In this document: piece after piece, positions 26,123 to 35,718 of the stretch
Numbering within the stretch: position 1 is the first letter of the stretch
How the letters are laid out: the number at the start of each line of letters is the position of its first letter
Assembly (NCBI RefSeq): GCF_001275385.1
Contig: NZ_LGIW01000015.1
Location: forward strand, 1,860,001-1,924,000
Source of the DNA: Exiguobacterium sp. BMC-KP
GTDB lineage: Bacteria; Bacillota; Bacilli; Exiguobacteriales; Exiguobacteriaceae
Length of the DNA stretch: 64,000 bases
Direction of reading: 5' to 3'
Notes under the pieces: generated by a model
Database searches by the model: none
The model's input: the letters and a program-made list of their open reading frames with translations, nothing else
What the model was told of the DNA's origin: nothing
Program-made: the position numbers and the translations under genes

Positions 26123-27772
26123 ATGAAGAAGAAAAAAGCACTTGCACTCGTAGGAGCACTGACAATCGCTGGATCAAGTCTTGCTGCATGTTCGACGGCA
26201 GATGAAGGTAAAAAAGAAGGCGGTTCGACATCTGGAGAAAAATCTTCAGACAAACAAATCTTAAATTTAACAAGTGCTTCAGATATTCCAGCACTTAGCC
26301 CAACAGTCGCAACAGACTCAGTATCCTTCACAGTATTGAACAACGTCCAAGAAGGTCTATTCCGTCTTGATGACAAACAAGAAGCTACACCAGGTGTTGC
26401 GGAAAGTGTTGATGTTTCGGAAGATGGACTTACATACACGTTCAAGCTTCGTGATTCTAAATGGTCGGATGGCAGTGATGTCACAGCAAAAGACTTCGAG
26501 TATGCATGGAAACGTGTTCTTGATCCAAAAAGCGGTTCACAATATGCGTATATCATGTATCTCATCGATGGTGCTGAAGCGTATAACACAGGAAAAGGAA
26601 AAGCAGATGATGTTGCCGTTAAAGCAGTTGACGATAAAACACTTGAAGTTAAGCTAACACAACCAGCTGAATACTTTAAATCATTGACTGGTTTCGGTTC
26701 ATTCATGCCATTGAAACAAGAATTTGTTGAAAAACAAGGGAAAAACTTCGCGACGAAGCCAGATACATTCCTCTACAACGGACCATTCGTCTTATCAGAC
26801 TGGAAAACAGAGGTCGGTTGGAGCTACAAGAAAAACGATCAGTACTGGGATAAAGACAACGTTAAACTCGAAGAGATCAACTACAAAGTCGTTAAGGAAA
26901 CATCGACTGCAGTCAACTTGTACGAAAAAGGTGATATCGATCAAGTTGGTCTGACAAGTGAATTCGTTGATCAGTACAAAGACAACAAAGACTTCGATAC
27001 ACGCCTTGATGCATCGATGTACTATATCCAAATGAACTTCAAGAATGAACTGTTGAAAAATAAAGATATCCGTAAAGCGATTGACTCTGGGTACGATAAA
27101 GAGCAGATGGCAAAAGTTCTTTTAAACAACGGTTCAATCCCAGCTTATTACTATGTTCCAAAAGAATTCGCTAAAGGTCCAGACGGTAAAGACTTCCGTG
27201 ATGGCAACGAAGGATTCGGTTCATTCGATGCGTCTTCTGCGAAATCATCGTTCGAAAAAGGATTGAAAGATATCGGTAAAAAATCAGTCAAACTCGAGCT
27301 TCTTTCGTACGATGACGATAACTCGAAGAAAATCTCTGAGTACCTTAAAGGCGAATGGGAGAAAAACCTTCCAGGTCTTGAAGTCACGATCAAACAACAG
27401 CCGTTCAAAAACAAACTTGAGTTAGAATCAAAAGGTGAGTTCGAACTATCATTCGCAGGATGGGGACCTGATTACCAGGATCCGATGACGTTCCTCGATA
27501 TGTGGGTAACAGGTGGACCATACAACCGTGGTAAGTACTCAAGCGATAAGTATGATTCACTCATCAAATCAGCTCAAAAAGAAGTAGACGCTGAAAAACG
27601 TTGGCAGTCGCTTAAAGACGCTGAGAAAACTCTCCTAGAGGACGATCAAGCGATTTCTGTCATGTACCAGCGTGGGGCTTCCTACTTACGTAAGCCGTAT
27701 GTTAAAGGTATCGTCAACCATAAAGTCGGTGCTGATACTTCATACAAATGGGCATCAATCGAAGGAAAATAA
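26123..27772 (+). CDS. oppA: Oligopeptide ABC transporter substrate-binding lipoprotein
   Basis: Extracellular peptide-binding protein of the OppA/DppA (SBP_bac_5) family, 549 aa, anchored by a lipid: signal peptide with lipobox SSLAAC (Cys about residue 22). Characteristic segments include VAESVDVSEDGLTYTFKLR, SDGSDVTAKDFEYAWKR and LSFAGWGPDYQDPMTFLDMW. The last resembles OppA-type binding proteins for 3-5-residue peptides. The start is the ATG at 26123 with GGGAGGG upstream. No permease or ATPase genes follow, and a terminator does, so it is an orphan binding protein relying on a transporter encoded elsewhere. Confidence 0.9.
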   Translation: MKKKKALALVGALTIAGSSLAACSTADEGKKEGGSTSGEKSSDKQILNLTSASDIPALSPTVATDSVSFTVLNNVQEGLFRLDDKQEATPGVAESVDVSEDGLTYTFKLRDSKWSDGSDVTAKDFEYAWKRVLDPKSGSQYAYIMYLIDGAEAYNTGKGKADDVAVKAVDDKTLEVKLTQPAEYFKSLTGFGSFMPLKQEFVEKQGKNFATKPDTFLYNGPFVLSDWKTEVGWSYKKNDQYWDKDNVKLEEINYKVVKETSTAVNLYEKGDIDQVGLTSEFVDQYKDNKDFDTRLDASMYYIQMNFKNELLKNKDIRKAIDSGYDKEQMAKVLLNNGSIPAYYYVPKEFAKGPDGKDFRDGNEGFGSFDASSAKSSFEKGLKDIGKKSVKLELLSYDDDNSKKISEYLKGEWEKNLPGLEVTIKQQPFKNKLELESKGEFELSFAGWGPDYQDPMTFLDMWVTGGPYNRGKYSSDKYDSLIKSAQKEVDAEKRWQSLKDAEKTLLEDDQAISVMYQRGASYLRKPYVKGIVNHKVGADTSYKWASIEGK

Positions 27773-27780
27773 GTTACATC

Positions 27781-27821
27781 AAAAGACCAGATTCGCTGAC
27801 GAGCGTGTCTGGTCTTTTTTT
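27781..27821 (+). terminator. Intrinsic terminator after oppA
   Basis: AAAGACCAGA/TCTGGTCTTT with an inner CGCT/AGCG pair, then T-run. Confidence 0.92.
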
Positions 27822-28040
27822 CCACCTGTGTCCTTTGTCCTATTTTTCTGAATAGCATTAAAATTTCGTGTCATTCTGTTTTCATTTTTATGACTTCGTT
27901 TTATACTAGCAAAGAATCCGATTCACTTTTTTTACAATAATTCATTAAATTTATTCATAATTAATGGAAATGAACCGATATATTTACCACAGAGGACTTT
28001 TGCCTCAATACTCTACTTTACTAGGAAGGAGGACTCACTC

Positions 28041-28694
28041 ATGAAGCAACGCGTACTTACAAATCAAAAGAGTTATACAGAAGAACAGCTCGAGATGATT
28101 GAAGCGATTCGCGCAGTCGGTGAACTCATCCAGGACCGCCCAAGACGAACAGTCTATCGTCGTTATGCCCTCGTCAATGACTGGCCACAGCCAGAAAATA
28201 TCGTTCGTCAATTTGGTTCTTGGCCAGAAGCTTTGTCTGCAGCAGGTTACGAATGGAACGTTGATCAGCAACCCGAAGAACTCGAGCGTGCACCGAAGTA
28301 TACAAAAGATGAAATTTTAAAATCATTCAATCGTTATGCTCAAGATGTCGGCTCTACCATCACACTCAAGAAGTATCAAATGTGGCGTAAATCCGTTCAT
28401 CATGCACCGAGTCACTATCATATCGTCAAGATGTTCGGGTCATGGCATGATGCCTGTACTGCAGCAGGGCTCGAAGCTAGTGTGACTTACTCAAAAGCTG
28501 AACTCGCTGCCTCGCTTCGTCAAGCTATCGAGGAAGTAGGATTTTCACTTTCATTTGAAGCCTATCGAGAATGGGCGAAACGAAACAATAAGCCCTCGAC
28601 GAAAGCTTTATTGCATCGTTATGGCTCATGGTCTGCTGCTATCCATGCCATTGAAAATGAAATTCGTCTTACTAAACAACAACAAGCTCAATGA
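28041..28694 (+). CDS. Protein with three homing-endonuclease-associated-type repeats
   Basis: 217-residue protein built from three related ~60-residue units, each ending in an aromatic-Gly-Ser-Trp motif: FGSWPEALSAAG (58-69), FGSWHDACTAAG (132-143) and YGSWSAAIHAIE (194-205). Each is preceded by a helix with a basic Y-x-x-W/Y segment. This resembles the small helical HNH-associated repeat thought to bind DNA. No HNH, GIY-YIG or other catalytic motif is present, so it is not itself a nuclease. A DNA-binding or regulatory role is inference. AAGGAGG precedes the ATG; monocistronic with terminator. Confidence 0.75.
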   Translation: MKQRVLTNQKSYTEEQLEMIEAIRAVGELIQDRPRRTVYRRYALVNDWPQPENIVRQFGSWPEALSAAGYEWNVDQQPEELERAPKYTKDEILKSFNRYAQDVGSTITLKKYQMWRKSVHHAPSHYHIVKMFGSWHDACTAAGLEASVTYSKAELAASLRQAIEEVGFSLSFEAYREWAKRNNKPSTKALLHRYGSWSAAIHAIENEIRLTKQQQAQ

Positions 28695-28710
28695 ACTCAT
28701 TTATCTTTTT

Positions 28711-28743
28711 AGTCCTTTCTGTCTAGCCGAAAGGACTTTTTTT
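28711..28743 (+). terminator. Intrinsic terminator after the triple-repeat gene
   Basis: AGTCCTTTC/GAAAGGACT stem, then seven T. Confidence 0.9.
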
Positions 28744-28747
28744 CATC

Positions 28748-28775
28748 AAAAAAAGATGACGTCACCGTCATCTTT
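28748..28775 (-). terminator. Intrinsic terminator after the diguanylate cyclase gene
   Basis: Minus strand: AAAGATGACG/CGTCATCTTT, loop GTGA, T-run. It is back to back with the preceding plus-strand terminator. Confidence 0.9.
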
Positions 28776-28785
28776 ACTGTTTGAA

Positions 28786-30483
28786 TTAAATAACCTTTTC
28801 TTTCCACTCTTGATATGATGCAACACGGTCGCGTCCTTGGAATTTCGCTCCGACATACATCGCGCGGTCTGCATTCCGTATCAAACTCGCTAAATCACCA
28901 AGTTCTTTTAGCGTGTCAACACCGATACTCGCTGTAATCTCAAGTGTATGACCTTCCACTAAAATCGGATGCGTGTGCAACGTTTCTCGAATACGCTCCG
29001 CAACGATCTGTGCAGATTCCAGATCCGTATTCGGCAGTAAGATAACGAATTCTTCTCCTCCATAACGTGCAACGAGATCCGTTATTCGCGTAGCTTGCAT
29101 CAAGAGCTTAGCCACTTCAAATAAGACGACGTCCCCAATTTCATGACCGTACGTATCATTGATTTGTTTAAAGTGATCGAGATCAATCATTAATGCGGAG
29201 AACGGATAAAGATCACGTTGTTTAATCCGACGATCACCCCACTCTTGTAACGCACGATAATTAGGTAATTTCGTCATCGCATCTGTTCGGCTATCAATCA
29301 AAAGTCGCTCGCGTTCATGCGCTCGTTCTACAGCCCAAGATAAGACACGTAGTGCCCGGTATAATTCGTAGCCAAAATCTTTTGTAAACTCTCCACTTGC
29401 TTCCGATGCAAGCAATAGTGAACAGTTGATCGTCTCCGTTGCTTCAGGTTGAATAAACAACACGGATTGAATCTCTTCTGGTAAACAGTCATACAGTCGA
29501 ATATCCCACTCCTGCTGCATACCATAAATCAATACTTCCTCTTTTTCAATGATGTCTTCAATGATTCGTCCTTCGACATGATCAGCTTTTAACTTCCGAC
29601 CATCTTTTAATGAATAATAGACACTCTGTTTTCCTTCTTCAAAATCAAATTTGATCCAAGCGATATCAGGTTTGACGAATTGATTAAGCTGTCGTAGATA
29701 ACGTTCGATGATAAACTGCGCATCACCGTCTTTCCATGCTGCTTCTTTTAAACGTTCAATTTGTTCCCAGTGCTCGATCCGATCCGATGCCTCGACAGAG
29801 CTACCGAGAGATCGCTTGATGATGAAGAGTGCAAACGCTGCCATTACAAGTCCGCTGTTCCCGTTTCCTTGCACGACGAGCGTACTGAAAATGCCGTATA
29901 ACAGTTCTGCCGTGATCACAACTGCTTCAAAGCGTAACAGCTGAAACATGACATCACTTGGAATGTTCTCCCCCAAAAGAAATCGTGAAAGCTGATACTG
30001 CAGCAATAAAACGATCCATAAAATAATGACCATCGCAAGCAATGGAATGATATTGTCAGTTAATTGAAAGGCATCACCGTGTGTCCCACCTAAGAGATTA
30101 TAAGCAAGACCTGCCGGCACGATTAAGAAAAGTTCTAGCGCAACATTGAACGGATAATTATGTAGCATCCGTCGCCTTCCGACTGGCGTATGAATCGTAC
30201 GCAATTGATAAATCAACATAGTGACCTGTCCCACGCAGATGGCAGAGAGCATACCATATGTCAAAAACGTGAACAGCACAAAACCAAAATGAAACGTAAA
30301 GCTCATATGTCGACGGCGAACTGGATCGACGACAAAAATAGTGGATAAGGCAGCAATTAATAAAAATGTAAATAAGTCGACGCTGAGGCTATAATCCTTA
30401 GACTTCGCAAAAAGATCGATGCCAATCACGATTAAGAAAAACACAACCCAGCTTCGAAGGAGATATTGTTGAAAACGGCGCAC
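28786..30483 (-). CDS. Membrane diguanylate cyclase (multi-TM, GAF-like, GGEEF)
   Basis: Diguanylate cyclase of 565 aa that should make c-di-GMP from two GTP. Six or seven TM helices fill residues ~10-225 (family not recognised), a GAF-like domain about 250-385 follows, then GGDEF about 395-560. Everything needed for catalysis is present: the metal Asp in MIDLDHFKQINDTYGH, GGEEF at 475-479, and an RxxD product-inhibition site (RITD) five residues before it. I start at the GTG at 30481-30483, eight bases after AAGGGG. An in-frame ATG eight codons upstream lacks a Shine-Dalgarno, and a sigma-D-like -10 lies just before it. Confidence 0.9.
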   Translation of the reverse strand: MRRFQQYLLRSWVVFFLIVIGIDLFAKSKDYSLSVDLFTFLLIAALSTIFVVDPVRRRHMSFTFHFGFVLFTFLTYGMLSAICVGQVTMLIYQLRTIHTPVGRRRMLHNYPFNVALELFLIVPAGLAYNLLGGTHGDAFQLTDNIIPLLAMVIILWIVLLLQYQLSRFLLGENIPSDVMFQLLRFEAVVITAELLYGIFSTLVVQGNGNSGLVMAAFALFIIKRSLGSSVEASDRIEHWEQIERLKEAAWKDGDAQFIIERYLRQLNQFVKPDIAWIKFDFEEGKQSVYYSLKDGRKLKADHVEGRIIEDIIEKEEVLIYGMQQEWDIRLYDCLPEEIQSVLFIQPEATETINCSLLLASEASGEFTKDFGYELYRALRVLSWAVERAHERERLLIDSRTDAMTKLPNYRALQEWGDRRIKQRDLYPFSALMIDLDHFKQINDTYGHEIGDVVLFEVAKLLMQATRITDLVARYGGEEFVILLPNTDLESAQIVAERIRETLHTHPILVEGHTLEITASIGVDTLKELGDLASLIRNADRAMYVGAKFQGRDRVASYQEWKEKVI

Positions 30484-30507
30484 TAGACATTCCCCTTCCT
30501 CTTTCAT

Positions 30508-30534
30508 TTATCGTCTAAAATTGTAATAAATTGT
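30508..30534 (-). promoter_or_regulatory. Possible sigma-D-like promoter of the diguanylate cyclase gene
   Basis: Minus strand: ACAA, 15 bases, GACGATAA. The -10 matches 6 of 8 of the sigma-D consensus and the -35 only weakly. A start near 30500 would give a leader of about 17 bases before the GTG. Confidence 0.3.
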
Positions 30535-30616
30535 TAATTTCATTATTCATTTTTTTGAGCAAAATGTCGAACTTGAATCGTTTCTTTTGATACACTCATA
30601 CATGAGGTGATTTTTT

Positions 30617-31225
30617 ATGACAAAAACGTTTACTCAACATGCTTTTGATACGTTTCACATTGACGGTCTTGATTCACGAATGAGTGCCATTCGCGAACGA
30701 ATCCAACCAATTTTTCGAGATATCGGTCACGAAGTCGCACCTGACTTGATCATGGCGATAGAAGAAGATATGCACGTTCATATTGCACAACATGCTAGAC
30801 GCAAAGTAAATCCACCACAAGATACGTGGATGGCTTTCTCACCAGATAAACGCGGCTATAAAAAGCATCCACATTTTCAAGTCGGACTGTTTGATGACCA
30901 TCTGTTCATTTGGCTTGCCTATATTTACGAGCTTCCAAACAAACAACAGTACGCCTCTCAACTACTCGAACACACGGATTTGCTAACAAAACTCCCGAAA
31001 GACTTCGTCATCTCATACGATCATATGAAAAAAGATGCTGTTCTCGTACACGAGACCGACATCCAATCAGGGTTAAAACGCTTCCATGATGTCAAAAAAG
31101 CAGAATTCCTCGTTGGACGTCACATTTCAGCAAAACAAGTGAGTACATTAACACGTGAAGAATTGTTAGATGTGATTCGAAATACCTACTCGCATCTCGT
31201 ACCACTCTATAAAACGATTAAATAA
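30617..31225 (+). CDS. yktB: YktB-like protein (DUF1054/UPF0637)
   Basis: Cytoplasmic protein of 202 aa belonging to the UPF0637/DUF1054 family of Bacillales, recognised from TFTQHAFDTFHIDGLDSRM, IEEDMHVHIAQHARRKVNPP and HFQVGLFDDHLFIWLAYIYE. The biochemical role is unknown in the family. Full length, no signal peptide. The ATG follows GAGGTGA, and the stop runs into a bidirectional terminator. Confidence 0.9.
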   Translation: MTKTFTQHAFDTFHIDGLDSRMSAIRERIQPIFRDIGHEVAPDLIMAIEEDMHVHIAQHARRKVNPPQDTWMAFSPDKRGYKKHPHFQVGLFDDHLFIWLAYIYELPNKQQYASQLLEHTDLLTKLPKDFVISYDHMKKDAVLVHETDIQSGLKRFHDVKKAEFLVGRHISAKQVSTLTREELLDVIRNTYSHLVPLYKTIK

Positions 31226-31255
31226 AAAGGATGGCCGAATCGGTCATCCTTTTCA
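31226..31255. terminator. Bidirectional terminator between convergent genes
   Basis: AAAGGATG-CCGA/TCGG-CATCCTTTT hairpin flanked by A-run and T-run; it serves yktB and the secreted protein gene. Confidence 0.85.
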
Positions 31256-31765
31256 TTAGTTATATTTTACTAGAATTGACATGACTTGTGTACGGTCAGA
31301 GTTTAAATTTAGATAAATGTTGACCTGTTTTGAGGAAACAGTCATGACATTGAATGTTTTATCGAGTTTTGCTTTCGAGTATGCTTGTTTGACATCTTTG
31401 ACTGTAACCGTCCGTTTAACCTGTTTTGGATCATAAACGATGGCACTGACTTTCGCTTTTGCATCCTTCACACCGTACGTTGAACAATAATGCATTGCTT
31501 GATCCGCTGACGTTAAGCCATTTCCACTTTGGCACCAGTTCGAACTCTTTTCGCCTTTGTACGCTTTATGTACTTGCGCAAGTGTCGTTTTTTCAAGAAC
31601 GACTTTTCCATCGAGTGAACGTGCTTGTTTCGCTTGTGTCTGAATTTCTTGAAGCCATTTGACATCAGTCTGTTTCGTTGCTTCGACCGGTTGATTATAT
31701 GAAGTGCCTGACACAATACTGACAGTGAGTGCGGCAGTTAAGATGATTCCTAAGACTTGTTTCAT
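31256..31765 (-). CDS. Small secreted protein of unknown function
   Basis: 169 aa with a signal peptide (hydrophobic core about residues 5-20, likely cleavage near residue 29 after QPVEA). The mature domain has two cysteines, in SSNWCQSGNGL and MHYCSTYGV, which could form a disulfide. Its C-terminal strands (KVSAIVYDPKQVKRTVTVKDV) are reminiscent of the DUF4309/YjgB-type secreted domain, but I am not certain. The ATG is preceded by GAGGAGG. Location outside the membrane is inferred from the signal peptide and lack of other TM segments or lipobox. Confidence 0.75.
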   Translation of the reverse strand: MKQVLGIILTAALTVSIVSGTSYNQPVEATKQTDVKWLQEIQTQAKQARSLDGKVVLEKTTLAQVHKAYKGEKSSNWCQSGNGLTSADQAMHYCSTYGVKDAKAKVSAIVYDPKQVKRTVTVKDVKQAYSKAKLDKTFNVMTVSSKQVNIYLNLNSDRTQVMSILVKYN

Positions 31766-31889
31766 GATGATGTCCTCCTCTGCGCCTATAAAAAGCGTTG
31801 ATAATAAACTGATTCCCCTATTTCAAAAAATTATTCAGTTTTTATAGTTTTTTTATGGAAGTTTATTTTTACTTTTCTATAAGTATAAA

Positions 31890-31925
31890 CAAAAAGAACC
31901 TAGTGTCTCCTGACACTAGGTTCTT
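31890..31925 (-). terminator. Intrinsic terminator after the pot operon
   Basis: Perfect 14-bp stem AAGAACCTAGTGTC/GACACTAGGTTCTT with a four-base loop, then TTTTT on the minus strand. Confidence 0.93.
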
Positions 31926-31927
31926 CC

Positions 31928-33001
31928 TCATTTTTTATGCATCTTAAACTCGAGAAACAACTCGTTGTAATGAGCGAGCATCTTCTTACCGAGGTTCTCA
32001 TAGACTTCAAGCGTATCCGTAACTTGTTTATCAGGATAGAATCGTTCGTCAGTACGAACCGATTTGTCGAGCAACTTCAAGCCTTCTTTGTTCGGTGTCG
32101 AATACCCAACGTAGTCAGCATTCTTCGCTGAAATATCTGGGCGCAACATGAAGTTGATAAATTCATACGCACCTTCGACGTTTTTAGCCGTTTTTGGAAT
32201 GACGACATTATCGAACCAGACGTTTGACCCCTCTTTTGGAATCACGTAGTCAAGGTTCTCGTTTTCGCTCATGATCTCGTTTGCATCACCAGACCAGACG
32301 ACACCGAGTCCTGCTTCTTCATTCGCGAGGAGTAACTTGATTTCGTCACCAACGATTGCTTTGACGTTTGGTGTCAGACGCATCAAGTTTGCTTTTGCTT
32401 CTTGTAATTTTGATTCATCCGTTTCATTCAACGAATAACCAAGACTATTTAAGCTCATCCCCATGACTTCTCGAGCACCGTCAGCGAGTAGAATTTGATT
32501 CTTCAGCTTTGGATCCCAAAGATCCTTCCAGCTTGTCGGTTTCTTCCCACCAATCAAGTCTTTATTATAGACGATCCCAACTGTTCCCCAGAAATACGGA
32601 ATCGAATACTTGTTTTTCGGGTCAAATGATAAATCCAAAAAACGCGAATCGATGTTCTTGAGGTTTGGAATCTTTTGATGGTCGATCGGTAGAACAAGCT
32701 TCTCATCGATCATCTTCGCGATCGCGTAATCAGACGGAACGGCAATATCGTACGTCGTTCCACCCTGTTCGATTTTCGTCAGCATCGCTTCGTTTGAATC
32801 GAATGTTTGATAGACGACCTTGATGCCGCTCTCCTTTTCAAACTGTTTGATCAGTGCTGGGTCGATATAATCGCCCCAGTTGTAGATGTTCAGGACATTT
32901 TTACCTGAATATCCTTGTGTCTCATTTAACTGATTCAAGGTGAAAAGAATGACACCTGAGATCAGGAAAATCGCGGCGAACAATTGAATCAATTTTTTCA
33001 A
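31928..33001 (-). CDS. potD: Spermidine/putrescine-binding protein PotD
   Basis: Polyamine receptor of the PotABCD importer, 357 aa. Family segments: LNIYNWGDYIDPALIKQFEKESGIKV, ALLTKIEQGG-like AMLTKIEQGGTTYDIAVPSDYAIAKM, and VPYFWG-type SIPYFWGTVGIVYNKD. It starts with TTG at 32999-33001, behind GGAGGTG. Unusually for a Gram-positive binding protein, the hydrophobic N-terminus (LFAAIFLISGVILFTLNQ) contains no Cys, so there is no lipobox; it may stay as an uncleaved membrane anchor. Last gene of the operon, three bases after potC, followed by a strong terminator. Confidence 0.94.
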   Translation of the reverse strand: MKKLIQLFAAIFLISGVILFTLNQLNETQGYSGKNVLNIYNWGDYIDPALIKQFEKESGIKVVYQTFDSNEAMLTKIEQGGTTYDIAVPSDYAIAKMIDEKLVLPIDHQKIPNLKNIDSRFLDLSFDPKNKYSIPYFWGTVGIVYNKDLIGGKKPTSWKDLWDPKLKNQILLADGAREVMGMSLNSLGYSLNETDESKLQEAKANLMRLTPNVKAIVGDEIKLLLANEEAGLGVVWSGDANEIMSENENLDYVIPKEGSNVWFDNVVIPKTAKNVEGAYEFINFMLRPDISAKNADYVGYSTPNKEGLKLLDKSVRTDERFYPDKQVTDTLEVYENLGKKMLAHYNELFLEFKMHKK

Positions 33002-33004
33002 CGG

Positions 33005-33808
33005 TCATTTCACCTCCGGTCGCGAAAGCTTCGTAGCAGCTCGTTGGTTCAAGAAGTAGTAGCCGATGACGAGTAAGAACGTAAACAGGAAGATGACAGT
33101 CGACAAGGCATTGATCTTCATCGAAATCCCTTGACGGGCGAGTGAGTAGATCTCTACAGATAGTGTCGTAAAGCCGTTTCCTGTCACGAAGAACGTCACA
33201 GCAAAATCGTCCAGTGAGTATGTCAATGCCGTAAAGAATCCGGCGAAGATACCAGGCGTGATATACGGCAAAATGACTTTCGTCAAGACATCCCAGCGGC
33301 TCGCCCCTAAGTCACGTGCTGCATCGACGAGCGTTGGACTCATCTCTTGTAACTTCGGCAAAACGAGAATGACGACGATTGGTACTGAGAACGCGATGTG
33401 CGACAGTAAGACCGACGTAAATCCAAGCTGGATGCCAAGTAGCGTGAAGAAAATCAAGAACGATGCCCCGATGATGACATCCGGACTGACGATCAAGATG
33501 CTGTTCAGTGTCAGTAATGACGTCTCGACACGTTTCTTGCGGACGGCTTGAATTCCAATCGCTCCGAACACGCCAAGAATCGTCGAGATCGCGGCTGACA
33601 ACAAGGCAATGACAAGCGTGTTCAAGACGATGATCAACAAGCGTGAGTCTTGGAAGACTTCCTTGTACCAGTCCCACGTAAACGAATCGAAGTTCGTCAT
33701 GTTATCGGCGCTGTTGAATGAATAGAACGCGAGATAGAAAATCGGAGCATACAAAATGATGAAGACACCGATCAGATAAAGATTTGCTAGTTTCAGACGT
33801 TTCATCAA
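33005..33808 (-). CDS. potC: Spermidine/putrescine permease PotC
   Basis: Inner permease subunit (267 aa, six TM helices) of the polyamine ABC importer. The EAA loop that contacts PotA reads [30 protein letters not shown]. The N-terminus LYLIGVFIILYAPIFYLAFYSFN matches PotC rather than PotB. It overlaps potB by four bases (ATGA-type coupling) and nearly touches potD. Confidence 0.95.
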   Translation of the reverse strand: MMKRLKLANLYLIGVFIILYAPIFYLAFYSFNSADNMTNFDSFTWDWYKEVFQDSRLLIIVLNTLVIALLSAAISTILGVFGAIGIQAVRKKRVETSLLTLNSILIVSPDVIIGASFLIFFTLLGIQLGFTSVLLSHIAFSVPIVVILVLPKLQEMSPTLVDAARDLGASRWDVLTKVILPYITPGIFAGFFTALTYSLDDFAVTFFVTGNGFTTLSVEIYSLARQGISMKINALSTVIFLFTFLLVIGYYFLNQRAATKLSRPEVK

Positions 33809-34614
33809 GTCGTCGCTCCTTTCTTCCGTTTCGTACTCGTCAAGGCAAGGATGATCGCCATCGCGATAATGAGGAAGACGGCAATCGTTGCTCCCATACC
33901 CCAGTTCTGCGTCACGAGGAACTGCTGTTCAATCGCCGTACCGAGCGTGATGACGCGGTTCCCGGCAATCAGACGTGTAATCATGAACAGCGACAATGCT
34001 GGAATGAAAACGAGCTGACAGCCTGATTTCACACCGTCAAGCGTCAGTGGGAAGACGACACGACGGAATGTCGTGAAGTTCGATGCTCCGAGGTCACGTG
34101 CAGCGAAGACGAGTGACGGACTGAGTTTTTCAATCGCATTGAAAATCGGCAAGATCATGAACGGAATGAAGATATAGACCGATACGAAAACAAAACTGAA
34201 GTCGGTAAAGAGAATCTGTTGCCGTCCGATGCCGATCGCTTCAAGCGTTTGATTCGCTAGACCATACGTACTGAACAACCCGATGAACGCATAAGCTTTC
34301 AATAATAGGTTAATCCATGTCGGTAAGATGATCAGTAACAACCACAGTTGCTTGTGTTTTGTTTTCGTCAAGAGATAGGCCGTCGGATAACCAATCAAGA
34401 GTGAAAACACTGTGATTAAAAAGGCGTACCAAAACGAACTGAGCGTCATCGTCAAATAAGTCGACGTAAAGAAGTTCTGGTAGTTCTCAAACGAGAAATT
34501 ACCGTCTAGGTCGAGAAACGAATAATAGACGACGAGGACGATCGGTGCGATGACGAACAAGGCGATCCAGAATAGATACGGAATGAGATACCAGTTACGT
34601 GATTTCTGCATCAT
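33805..34614 (-). CDS. potB: Spermidine/putrescine permease PotB
   Basis: Second permease subunit, 269 aa, six TM helices. EAA loop: [42 protein letters not shown], the typical PotB sequence. Overlaps potA by four bases and potC by four bases, so the three are translationally coupled. Confidence 0.95.
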   Translation of the reverse strand: MMQKSRNWYLIPYLFWIALFVIAPIVLVVYYSFLDLDGNFSFENYQNFFTSTYLTMTLSSFWYAFLITVFSLLIGYPTAYLLTKTKHKQLWLLLIILPTWINLLLKAYAFIGLFSTYGLANQTLEAIGIGRQQILFTDFSFVFVSVYIFIPFMILPIFNAIEKLSPSLVFAARDLGASNFTTFRRVVFPLTLDGVKSGCQLVFIPALSLFMITRLIAGNRVITLGTAIEQQFLVTQNWGMGATIAVFLIIAMAIILALTSTKRKKGATT

Positions 34615-35705
34615 AACACCCCGTCGTAAGATTCCAGACGCTTATCAAATTCTTCCTCTGTCTCGTTCAATCGCATGACGTGGATCGCTTCTGGATCAAA
34701 TGTCAGACCGATTTGCTCACCCACTGTTGCTTTTTTCGTACTATGGACGAGCCATTCGTTGCCGACTTCATCCATGCAGGCGATCTCATAGTGCACGCCA
34801 CGGAAAAGTTGCGAATCAACAGTGACTTGCAGTTTCCCTTGTGTCACGTTTGTGATCTCAAGATCCTCCGGACGGATGACGATCTCGACCGGTTCGTTCA
34901 GTTCAAGACCCCGGTCAACACATTCAAATTCCTTTTCTGCGAACCAGACCCGGTAATCTTCGACCATGCGCCCTGGAATGATGTTCGACTCCCCGATGAA
35001 ATCAGCGACGAAGCGGTTGATCGGTTCGTCGTAGATATCTGTCGGCGTACCCGATTGTTGAATGACACCATGATTAAGGACGAAGATCTCATCCGACATC
35101 GCAAGTGCTTCTTCTTGGTCGTGCGTGACGAAGATGAACGTGATCCCAAGACGACGTTGCAAATCACGGAGTTCATATTGCATCTCTGTCCGTAATTTCA
35201 AGTCGAGCGCTGAAAGCGGCTCATCAAGCAAGATAACTTCCGGCTCATTAACGATTGCTCGGGCAATCGCGACACGTTGTCGTTGTCCACCCGACATCTC
35301 CGTGATTTCCCGCTTTTCATAGCCGGACAAGTTGACGAACTTCAACGCATCGGTCACACGTTGTGCGATTTCCGCTTCTTTGACCTTCTTGATTCGAAGA
35401 CCGAAAGCGATGTTTTCAAAGACATTTAAATGTGGGAAGAGCGCGTAATCCTGAAAGACGGTATTGACTTGACGTTTGTTCGCTGGTACATCATTGATGC
35501 GTTTTCCGTTGAAGACGATGTCTCCCTCTGTCGCTTCTGAAAAGCCGGCAATCAATCGTAAGATCGTCGTTTTCCCACAACCCGATGGTCCGAGTAAGGT
35601 ATAAAACTTCCCGCGTTCGATTTCGAAGCTCACTTGGTCGAGGACGGTCTGATCGTCATATCGTTTCGTGACGTCCTTGAATTGAATGATCGTAGTATCT
35701 GCCAA
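34611..35705 (-). CDS. potA: Spermidine/putrescine import ATPase PotA
   Basis: ATPase of the polyamine importer, 364 aa. Walker [10 protein letters not shown] (~39-47), signature [14 protein letters not shown], Walker [13 protein letters not shown], switch His in [10 protein letters not shown]. The C-terminal ~130 residues form the TOBE/OB regulatory domain ([12 protein letters not shown]). AAAGGAGG precedes the ATG, 13 bases after the regulator gene stop; first transporter gene of the operon. Confidence 0.95.
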   Translation of the reverse strand: MADTTIIQFKDVTKRYDDQTVLDQVSFEIERGKFYTLLGPSGCGKTTILRLIAGFSEATEGDIVFNGKRINDVPANKRQVNTVFQDYALFPHLNVFENIAFGLRIKKVKEAEIAQRVTDALKFVNLSGYEKREITEMSGGQRQRVAIARAIVNEPEVILLDEPLSALDLKLRTEMQYELRDLQRRLGITFIFVTHDQEEALAMSDEIFVLNHGVIQQSGTPTDIYDEPINRFVADFIGESNIIPGRMVEDYRVWFAEKEFECVDRGLELNEPVEIVIRPEDLEITNVTQGKLQVTVDSQLFRGVHYEIACMDEVGNEWLVHSTKKATVGEQIGLTFDPEAIHVMRLNETEEEFDKRLESYDGVL

Positions 35706-35718
35706 TCTAGTTCCTCCT

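Noticed and set aside
28041-28694. HNH homing endonuclease
   Set aside because: Only the associated repeats are present; no His-Asn-His catalytic core was found.
30484-30507. ATG at 30507 as the diguanylate cyclase start
   Set aside because: No Shine-Dalgarno precedes it; AAGGGG lies within that extension and points to the GTG at 30483.
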